Of a stretch of 6,825 nucleotides of DNA, positions 1-4,800 are shown in pieces (position 1 is the first letter of the stretch; the number at the start of each line of letters is the position of its first letter). This stretch comes from RYN-433 sp036558265. Lineage in GTDB: Bacteria; Planctomycetota; Phycisphaerae; Tepidisphaerales; Tepidisphaeraceae. The notes below the pieces were generated by a model that had not been told where the DNA came from, did not search any database, and saw only the letters and a program-made list of their open reading frames with translations. Made by a program: the position numbers and the translations under genes. The DNA lies in the NCBI GenBank assembly GCA_036558265.1, contig DATBFY010000463.1, forward strand, positions 1 through 6,825. The letters are read 5' to 3'.

Positions 1-65
1 GCGCCCTGCTGCTGCTGTTGCTGGCTCGAGCCCTGATTCGCAGATTCAACAATTCCAGAGGCCAT
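1..65 (-). CDS. N-terminal fragment of a gene running off the left edge, with a polyglutamine run
   Basis: An ATG at 65 on the minus strand opens a frame that stays open to base 1, giving 21 codons. The peptide begins MASGIVES and continues with a Ser-Ser followed by six consecutive Gln (codons CAG, CAA and four more CAG). A weak ribosome-binding-like GGTG lies 5 nt before the ATG. The gene would follow the periplasmic adaptor in the same direction with an 84-nt gap, so it may belong to the same operon, possibly as another export component. The fragment has no signal peptide and too few residues for family assignment. The start is a guess; the frame could instead be chance. Confidence 0.45.
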   Translation of the reverse strand, partial: MASGIVESANQGSSQQQQQQG

Positions 66-98
66 AAGTTCACCAGTTCGAATTTCGCGTCGTTTAGC

Positions 99-116
99 CG
101 CCCCGGCTACGGGGCG
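99..116 (-). other. GC-rich intercistronic hairpin
   Basis: A perfect 7-bp inverted repeat (CGCCCCG / CGGGGCG) with a 4-nt loop lies between the stop of the adaptor gene at 150 and the putative next start at 65. No T-run follows it in the leftward direction, so it does not look like a standard intrinsic terminator. It could stabilise the upstream transcript 3' end or act as a partial terminator between the two genes. The function is inferred from position only. Confidence 0.4.
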
Positions 117-149
117 CCTCTCGCAGATCATTCCCCAACGACCGGAGCG

Positions 150-1043
150 CTACTTCCCGTCCGCCGACGCCAGCAGCTTGTCCGGCAGCTCGACGAACGC
201 CTGCAATCCCGACGGCTCGCCGTTCGGGTTCGGCATCTCCAGGTGGATCATCCGCATCCCGCTGCTCGCGTCCGCCTGCGGCGACAGGAACGACACCGAC
301 GACTCACGCCAGTTCTTCTTGTCGTAGCTCACCCGCAGCTTGTCGCCGATCTTCAACTGCAGCGACGCCAGCGCCGGAACCTGCACCTCCACGTCCAGCG
401 TCGCGTTCTCCACGATCGACAACACCGGCTTGGTCGGATCCACGTTCGATCCCAGGTCGTTGATCAGCTCCTTCACCACCCCGCTCATGTCCGCCTTGAG
501 CGTCATGTTCTCGACGTGGAGCTGCTGCTTGTCGCGCTTGGCTTCCTTCTGCTTGAGCTCTTCCTTGGCCTGATCGAGCTGCGCCTGCGCCACGTCGCGC
601 TCCGCCAACGCCCGCTCGACCTCCAATTCGCTGAAACCGTTCGTCGCCTTGTTCAGGTTGTTCTTCGCCTTGTATTCCGCTTCGGCAGCACGCAGCTTGG
701 CCTGCGCCGCCTTGATCGGGATGTCGTTCACGTCCAACTGGAGCATCCGCAGTTCCGCCAGGTCCTCGCGGTCGTCCTGCTTCATCAGCACGTCGCCCTT
801 CTTGACGACGTCCCCCTCCTTGACCTTGACCTCCTTGATCACGCCGATCGTCGGAAAGGAGATCTTGTACTCCTTGAACGGCAGCGTGAACGCCGGACGG
901 ATCCGCGCCTCGTCCACCGTGTTCGCGGCCGCCGCGACCTGCTGCTCCGCCGGTTGCTGCTGTGCACGGGCCGCCGACCCGAACGCCAAAGCGCTGGCCG
1001 CGATCGCCGCCGCGCCAAATACTCGACAAACAACGCGCTGCAT
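150..1043 (-). CDS. HlyD/RND-type periplasmic adaptor (membrane fusion protein), secreted
   Basis: This 297-aa protein has the order expected of a periplasmic adaptor subunit of an efflux or secretion pump. Residues 1-27 form a Sec signal peptide with arginines, an Ala-rich core and a cleavage site after ARA. Residues about 60-90 are the first half of a biotinyl-lipoyl-like domain (GVIKEVKVKEGDVVKKGDVL). Residues about 94-180 are a charged heptad-rich helical hairpin, likely coiled coil. Residues about 182-212 are the returning lipoyl half (GVVKELINDLGSNVDPTKPV), followed by a beta-barrel-like region to the end. Such adaptors bridge an inner-membrane transporter and an outer-membrane channel, but neither partner is visible here. 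The ATG at 1043 was chosen because GAGAGG lies 7 nt upstream and the signal peptide starts there; ATGs at 1049, 1061 and 1211 extend it with unlikely sequence. At under 300 aa it is short for the family, and the usual membrane-proximal C-terminal domain seems reduced. The substrate cannot be told. Confidence 0.88.
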   Translation of the reverse strand: MQRVVCRVFGAAAIAASALAFGSAARAQQQPAEQQVAAAANTVDEARIRPAFTLPFKEYKISFPTIGVIKEVKVKEGDVVKKGDVLMKQDDREDLAELRMLQLDVNDIPIKAAQAKLRAAEAEYKAKNNLNKATNGFSELEVERALAERDVAQAQLDQAKEELKQKEAKRDKQQLHVENMTLKADMSGVVKELINDLGSNVDPTKPVLSIVENATLDVEVQVPALASLQLKIGDKLRVSYDKKNWRESSVSFLSPQADASSGMRMIHLEMPNPNGEPSGLQAFVELPDKLLASADGK

Positions 1044-1130
1044 GCTCATACCTCTCGCCATTGGATTAAACGAAACAGACCGCCCCCTTTGCGAACGACC
1101 CGTGTAGGCTCCCGGCTTCCCTTCCGAGCA

Positions 1131-1139
1131 AATATACCA
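1131..1139 (-). promoter_or_regulatory. Candidate extended -10 promoter of the adaptor gene
   Basis: Read leftward, the sequence TGGTATATT matches an extended -10 element (TGn followed by a TATAAT-like hexamer, one mismatch). It lies in an AT-richer part of the gap and would give a leader of roughly 80 nt before the ATG at 1043. No convincing -35 hexamer sits 16-18 nt upstream, which is tolerable for extended -10 promoters. The assignment rests on motif and position only. Confidence 0.35.
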
Positions 1140-1177
1140 GATTAGAACGTGGAGGCTACCGATCGCGTTACAACGGT

Positions 1178-1206
1178 CAAGAAGTTTCTCTGCTCGTAAC
1201 TTCTTG
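1178..1206. promoter_or_regulatory. Perfect 9-bp inverted repeat upstream of the adaptor gene
   Basis: CAAGAAGTT (1178-1186) and AACTTCTTG (1198-1206) are exact inverted copies with an 11-nt spacer. The centres of the arms are about 20 bp apart, roughly two helical turns, which suits a dimeric DNA-binding regulator. The repeat lies 39 bp upstream of the candidate -10 element, where an activator or repressor could act. No T-run follows on either strand, so a terminator is less likely. Its function is inferred. Confidence 0.4.
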
Positions 1207-1211
1207 TCCAT

Positions 1212-1416
1212 CGACCAATAGGGCCAAATAAGTTATCGCCCAGGTCTGATAAATTGCCGGCCGACCCGCCAGGTGGGACACTCGCTCAATCTAACGAGCA
1301 CGAATACCCACCGGTTCGTTCAAAATGCCACCTGAAACACAATGCGGCAAACGCCTGAACCGCGGCTGATCGATTTTTACTCCACAAACCGGTTACGGGC
1401 ACCTTCCGCGGTGACC
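1212..1416. other. Non-coding part of the long intergenic gap, with competing inverted repeats
   Basis: No coding frame with a plausible start and ribosome-binding site was found in this part of the gap between the metallopeptidase and the adaptor gene. It contains CAGGTGG (1270-1276), which can pair with CCACCTG (1328-1334), or through its GGTGGG (1272-1277) with CCCACC (1307-1312). The two pairings exclude each other. Smaller arms GCTC/GAGC (1284-1287, 1296-1299) and ACGAA/TTCGT (1300-1304, 1315-1319) lie inside. The palindrome AACCGGTT is at 1387-1394. No clear terminator with a T-run follows the metallopeptidase stop. Some of this structure may be chance in GC-rich DNA. Confidence 0.35.
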
Positions 1417-1797
1417 TCAGCCGTAACCCAGACGATCCAGATCCTCTTCCGAGAGTCCGAAATGATGTCCGATCTCGTGCAATACCGTCTTGCGTACTTC
1501 GGCGAGCAACTCGCGCCGACTGTTACAGACCAGTTCGTGGTCTTCCTGAAAGATGTAAATCACGTCCGGCAAACGACCTGAATCTTCCACGCTTCGGCGC
1601 GTGCGATCCACTCCCCTGTACAGGCCCATCAGCAGCTCATCATCTGCCATCCCCAGTTCCCGTAACAACTTGAGCGACGGACGGGTGTGCACCTCGATCG
1701 GCACCTCTTCCAAAAACTCCGCGAATGGCTCAGGCAGCTCGGCGATCGCTTCCTCCACCAGACCTTCGAATTCCCTTTTGCTCACCTTGATGGCCAC
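1417..1797 (-). CDS. Small zincin-like metallopeptidase (PF06262-type family)
   Basis: The 126-aa product matches the small zincin-like metallopeptidase family. The first 60 residues are an acidic helical region, followed by a strand-rich part (DVIYIFQEDHELVC, about 78-91) and a helix carrying HEIGHH at 107-112. H107 and H111 would bind zinc and E108 would be the catalytic base. The motif continues as HExxHxxGxxE, so E117 is a candidate third ligand, and the chain ends only 15 residues after H111. There is no signal peptide or membrane segment, so the protein is probably cytoplasmic. Substrates of this family are not established to my knowledge. Translation starts with GTG at 1797, preceded by GAGG at an 8-nt spacing; no in-frame ATG lies nearby upstream. 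The gene diverges from sppA across 56 bp. Confidence 0.85.
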   Translation of the reverse strand: MAIKVSKREFEGLVEEAIAELPEPFAEFLEEVPIEVHTRPSLKLLRELGMADDELLMGLYRGVDRTRRSVEDSGRLPDVIYIFQEDHELVCNSRRELLAEVRKTVLHEIGHHFGLSEEDLDRLGYG

Positions 1798-1853
1798 GCT
1801 ACAATCCTCAGTCGTATCTTAGCACCTCCGGGCCCAGCAATTGTGGAGTTAGG
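1798..1853. promoter_or_regulatory. Divergent spacer with both ribosome-binding sites
   Basis: This 56-bp spacer must carry the 5' signals of both divergent genes. Leftward, GAGG lies 8 nt before the GTG at 1797. Rightward, GGAG lies 5 nt before the ATG at 1854. A TAAGAT hexamer read leftward (1821-1816) resembles a -10 box but would leave a leader of only about 12 nt. No good -10/-35 pair was seen for the rightward gene. At this spacing any two promoters would overlap, so coordinated control of the metallopeptidase and sppA is possible. Confidence 0.45.
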
Positions 1854-2846
1854 ATGATTCGTGCGGCTTTTGCGGCGATGCTGTTGAGCGTTGCATTATT
1901 TGCCACGACCGGATGCGGTGTCCCCAGCTTCCTCATCACCCCCGTCCAGAGTACCTATCAGCTTGAAGAACAAACGGTTACGCCAGGACAAGGCTTCGGC
2001 GGAAGCAAGATTGCGATCATCGAGGTCGAGGGGATGCTCCTGAACATGAAGTCGGGAGGCCTCCTCCAGCCCACCGAAAACGAGGTCAGCCGCTTCACCC
2101 AGGCCCTGGACATGGCCGCCAAGGACCCCGCGGTCAAGGCCGTCGTCCTGCGGGTCAACTCCCCTGGCGGCACGGTGACCGCCTCGGACATCATGTACGA
2201 AACCGTCCAGCGGTTTAAGTCGCAAACGCACAAACCGGTTGTCGCTTCACTCCAGGATGTCGCCGCCAGCGGGGCCTACTACGTCTCCTGCTCCGCCGAC
2301 AAGATCGTCGCCCACCCCACCAGCGTGGTCGGGTCCATCGGCGTCATCTTCAACATGTTTACGCTCGCAGGAACGATGGAGAAAATCGGCGCCAAATCCG
2401 AGGCCATTAAATCCGGGCCCCTCAAGGACATGGGCTCTCCCTTTCGCGACCTCGACCCCCAGGCACGAGCCGTCATGCAGGGCATCGTCGATGAGTACTA
2501 CGCGCGTTTTGTCGGGGTCGTGACCAGCAACCGGCCGATCAAGGACACGGACACGCGCAAGCTCGTCACCGACGGACGGGTCTTCAGCGGGGTGCGAGCG
2601 GTCGAGTTGGGGTTGGCCGACCGCACCGGCCTCCTCGACGACGCCATCGACGAGGCCAAGCGGATGGGCCATGCCGAAAACGCCAAAGTCGTCATCTACC
2701 GACGGCCCTATGGTTACAGCGGGTCGATTTATGCCCAGCAGTCCGTGCCCCAGCCGCAGGCAAGCATCATGGAATTGAAGATCCCCGGCGTAAACGACCG
2801 GCTGCCTTCGGGTTTCTATTACTTGTGGGAGCCCGGCGCGCCGTGA
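1854..2846 (+). CDS. sppA: Signal peptide peptidase SppA-like serine protease, probable lipoprotein
   Basis: The 330-aa product is a short (36-kDa type, single-domain) SppA of peptidase family S49. This family uses a Ser/Lys dyad to cut signal-peptide remnants and misfolded membrane proteins at the membrane. Visible motifs in order are IAIIEVEG (53-60), the NSPGG turn (102-106), DVAASGAYYVSC (135-146) with the nucleophile S139, and SGPLKDMGSPFRD (187-199) with the general base K191. The 52-residue Ser-Lys spacing fits Bacillus-type SppA. The N-terminus has a signal peptide ending LFATTGC; C21 suggests lipoprotein anchoring, although Thr at -3 makes this a weak lipobox. The ATG at 1854 has GGAG at 5 nt. 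The following gene starts 7 nt after the stop, so the two are probably co-transcribed and coupled. The C-terminal 50 residues are Tyr/Pro-rich beyond the protease core. Confidence 0.93.
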   Translation: MIRAAFAAMLLSVALFATTGCGVPSFLITPVQSTYQLEEQTVTPGQGFGGSKIAIIEVEGMLLNMKSGGLLQPTENEVSRFTQALDMAAKDPAVKAVVLRVNSPGGTVTASDIMYETVQRFKSQTHKPVVASLQDVAASGAYYVSCSADKIVAHPTSVVGSIGVIFNMFTLAGTMEKIGAKSEAIKSGPLKDMGSPFRDLDPQARAVMQGIVDEYYARFVGVVTSNRPIKDTDTRKLVTDGRVFSGVRAVELGLADRTGLLDDAIDEAKRMGHAENAKVVIYRRPYGYSGSIYAQQSVPQPQASIMELKIPGVNDRLPSGFYYLWEPGAP

Positions 2847-2853
2847 GTGCCGC

Positions 2854-3939
2854 ATGATTCAGATCAACTGTACCAACTGCAAGGCGGTGCTGCAGATCGA
2901 CGACGCGTTCGCCGGTGGGGTCTGCCGCTGCCGCTACTGCGGCACCATCCAGACCGTCCCCAAGCGTCTCAAACGCGCCGGGGGAAATGGTGACGGCGGC
3001 GCGCTCGCCGAATCGGCCGAAGGTCGAGGAGCCAAGTCCGTCTACGCCAGGCGGGCCGGGGTCGAAACCGCCGGCAGCGGCACCGGCCTGGACGACCTGG
3101 CCAGCATCGTCGCCAGCAGCGGCCTGACGAGCAATCGGCTTCAAAAGAACGCCGCACCGACCGCCGCAGCCTCCGCCACCACCATCAGCACCGCCACGTT
3201 TAAGGACCGCAAGACGGTCATCATCGTCTCGGCCGCGGCGGTGATCATTGCCGTGCTGCTGGGGATCATCATTGTCATGGCGGTTCGCGACCGCACCGCG
3301 GAGGTCGCCCAGGGGACCGACACCACGGCATCGAATAGCGGAAGCCCGACGCCGCCGGTCAACCCGCAACCGACCGTGACCCCGCCCGTTGTTGTGCCCA
3401 AACCCTCCTTTCTGGGGCAGCCCATTCCGGAAATGAGCGTGGCGTACGTGCTGGATCATGGTTCGGCGTCGGCGGCGGAAGGTCGTCTGGACCTGCTCAA
3501 GGTCGCGCTGATCAACTCCCTCAAGTCGCTCGGGCCCGAGCGGCGATTCCAGGTCGTATTCTGGGCGGTCGATCCGAACGACGTCCAATCGTGGCCGACC
3601 AGTGGTCTGGCGTACGCCACCCCGCAGAACATCGTGCTGGCGCAGAACTTCATCGACCAGGTCTACGCCGTCGGCACCACCCAGAAAACCCCCGCGCTGA
3701 AAAAGGCGTTCGACGCGAAGGCGGAGGCGATCGTGCTGCTGCCGATCAAGAGCTTTCCAGAGGAGTACGCCGGCAGGGTGCTGGAGCAGCGGAGCAAGGC
3801 CGGGTCGAACGCAAAGTTCTACTGCTTCTCGCTGGCCCAGGGGCACCTGGGGGCGGAACTGAGAAAGATAGCCAGCGGTACGGGAGGGGATTACAAAGAC
3901 ATCTCGATCTCTGAACTTCACTCCTTCGCCGACCAGTGA
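2854..3939 (+). CDS. Zinc ribbon - transmembrane - vWA-like domain protein of unknown function
   Basis: The 361-aa product is not a characterised protein, but its architecture is readable. Residues 1-35 form a zinc ribbon resembling MJ0042-type fingers (C6xxC9 and C26xxC29, with an extra C24). Residues 36-118 are a Gly/Ala/Ser-rich, probably disordered linker. Residues 121-144 are a single hydrophobic membrane helix flanked by KDRK and RDR. A Pro/Thr-rich stretch follows (164-185). Residues about 194-361 resemble a von Willebrand A fold: a strand ending in D201-H-G-S-A-S206, a helix, a second strand RFQVVFWAVD, GTTQKTPALKKAF (274-286) at the usual MIDAS Thr position, and the strand AEAIVLLPI. 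The MIDAS is degenerate (DxGxS for DxSxS). The topology is probably ribbon inside and vWA-like domain in the periplasm. The start is 7 nt after the sppA stop with only a weak ribosome-binding site, which suggests translational coupling. vWA is inferred from pattern, not alignment. Confidence 0.85.
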   Translation: MIQINCTNCKAVLQIDDAFAGGVCRCRYCGTIQTVPKRLKRAGGNGDGGALAESAEGRGAKSVYARRAGVETAGSGTGLDDLASIVASSGLTSNRLQKNAAPTAAASATTISTATFKDRKTVIIVSAAAVIIAVLLGIIIVMAVRDRTAEVAQGTDTTASNSGSPTPPVNPQPTVTPPVVVPKPSFLGQPIPEMSVAYVLDHGSASAAEGRLDLLKVALINSLKSLGPERRFQVVFWAVDPNDVQSWPTSGLAYATPQNIVLAQNFIDQVYAVGTTQKTPALKKAFDAKAEAIVLLPIKSFPEEYAGRVLEQRSKAGSNAKFYCFSLAQGHLGAELRKIASGTGGDYKDISISELHSFADQ

Positions 3940-3962
3940 CCGCGCGTCGGGAGGCGCGCGGT
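3939..3962 (+). terminator. GC-rich hairpin directly after the zinc-ribbon gene, possible terminator
   Basis: CCGCGCG (3940-3946) and CGCGCGG (3955-3961) pair perfectly around an 8-nt loop, and A3939 with T3962 extends the stem to 8 bp. The stem begins at the last base of the TGA stop codon, a usual place for a terminator. No T-run follows immediately; only TTTT lies at 3980-3983. It may be a weak, Rho-assisted or RNA-stabilising element rather than a strong intrinsic terminator. It falls between the sppA pair and the lipoprotein-AsmA pair. Confidence 0.45.
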
Positions 3963-4024
3963 ATGTCGCGCCACGGTCATTTTGTCCGCTGGCAGGCTTG
4001 GGGCGGATAGTATGTCTGGCACTC

Positions 4025-4711
4025 GTGAAGCGATCCGCCTTTCCCTCCAGTTGCCGATGGTTGTGCATCTGCTTGACCTGCGTGCTGGTCGGGCTGGGCG
4101 GTGGCGGATGCGCGACGATCCGGGTGACGGACCCGATGCGCACGGCGACGGAGCAGTTCCTGATGTCGCAGGCGGTTTCGAGCGCGCTGGCCCAGCTTAA
4201 CGTGGATGCGCTGCGGGACCGAAAGGTCTGGATGGAGACGGGGTACTTCACCGGCGCCGAGAAGGTGAACGTCAACGGGGAGGAACGACAGCGCCTGTTC
4301 ACCACGCCCGAGCAGGCGTTCGCCACGGGGGAGCTTCGCGAGCGGCTGCTGATGGCGGGGGCGCGGATCGTGGAGGAGCGAAAGCAGGCGGACGTGGTGA
4401 TCGAGGTGCGGAGCGGGGGGATCGGGGTCGACCACCTGGAAAACCTGATCGGCATCCCCTCGGTCGTCCTGACGGGGGGCACGGGTACGGTGGGGAACGT
4501 CCCGATCACGACGCCGGAGATCGCGATTTACAAGAACACGCGGCAGCGCGGGTTTGCGTCGATCTCGTATGTGGCGTACCGGGCGGATACGGGGGAATAC
4601 CTGACGTCGTCGGGGCCGTACATTGGTCGGACGATCCGGGATGATTTCTGGCTGTTCGGTGCGGGGCCGCGGACGGTGGGCAACGTTCCGACGACGGAAA
4701 CGCCAAGATAG
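4025..4711 (+). CDS. Putative lipoprotein of a planctomycetal family (DUF6655-like)
   Basis: From the GTG at 4025 the product is 228 aa. It has a Lys-Arg start, a Cys- and Leu-rich hydrophobic core and LGGGGC with C29 as the likely lipidated residue. The mature part opens with TIRVTDPMRTATEQFLMSQA. It then has a strand RKVWMETGYF, a helix, ADVVIEVRSGGIGVD, TTPEIAIYKNTRQRGFASIS and near the end DFWLFGAGP. This order agrees with what I recall of a planctomycetal lipoprotein family annotated DUF6655; that match is from memory and unverified, and no function is known to me. The start is uncertain: a TTG at 3998 would add nine residues before the signal peptide, and neither start has a convincing ribosome-binding site. 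TVGNVP occurs twice (residues 155-160 and 217-222). Codons end in G far more than in the two genes upstream. Confidence 0.8.
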   Translation: MKRSAFPSSCRWLCICLTCVLVGLGGGGCATIRVTDPMRTATEQFLMSQAVSSALAQLNVDALRDRKVWMETGYFTGAEKVNVNGEERQRLFTTPEQAFATGELRERLLMAGARIVEERKQADVVIEVRSGGIGVDHLENLIGIPSVVLTGGTGTVGNVPITTPEIAIYKNTRQRGFASISYVAYRADTGEYLTSSGPYIGRTIRDDFWLFGAGPRTVGNVPTTETPR

Positions 4712-4760
4712 AGATGAACCAATCGGATCGCGGCAGGCGAGCGATGGCGTGATCTGAATT

Positions 4761-4795
4761 TGCCTTCTGCCTTGTCCCGTCATCCTTTATCCTTC
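4761..4795 (+). repeat. Degenerate heptanucleotide repeat tract
   Basis: Five consecutive 7-base units can be read without gaps: TGCCTTC, TGCCTTG, TCCCGTC, ATCCTTT and ATCCTTC. The first two and the last two pairs each differ by one base. The tract is pyrimidine-rich and unlike its G-rich surroundings. It fills most of the 89-bp gap between the lipoprotein and the AsmA-like gene and ends 5 bp before the GTG at 4801. Short heptameric tandem repeats of this look occur between genes in some bacteria such as cyanobacteria; relationship to those is not shown. Confidence 0.5.
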
Positions 4796-4800
4796 AGGCT

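Noticed and set aside
18..1145. Rightward open frame of 375 codons
   Set aside because: It is antisense to the adaptor gene, whose signal peptide, lipoyl halves and coiled coil are clear. The rightward product is Arg/Leu-rich with no domain.
1359..1412. ACCGCGG and CCGCGGT as a terminator stem
   Set aside because: The arms are 40 nt apart, each is nearly self-palindromic, and no T-run follows in the leftward direction.
1342..1581. Rightward 79-codon frame starting in the gap
   Set aside because: It runs antisense into the metallopeptidase gene through the HExxH region and has no ribosome-binding site.
4012..4200. ATG at 4012 preceded by GGCGGA, as a start for a small protein
   Set aside because: It is in another frame from the lipoprotein and encodes a charged peptide without features, overlapping the signal peptide and lipobox of the real gene.
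2767..4509. Leftward open frame of 580 codons
   Set aside because: It lies antisense to the zinc-ribbon and lipoprotein genes, spans their gap, and encodes Arg/Gly/Asp-rich low-complexity sequence with no recognisable domain. High GC makes such frames common.
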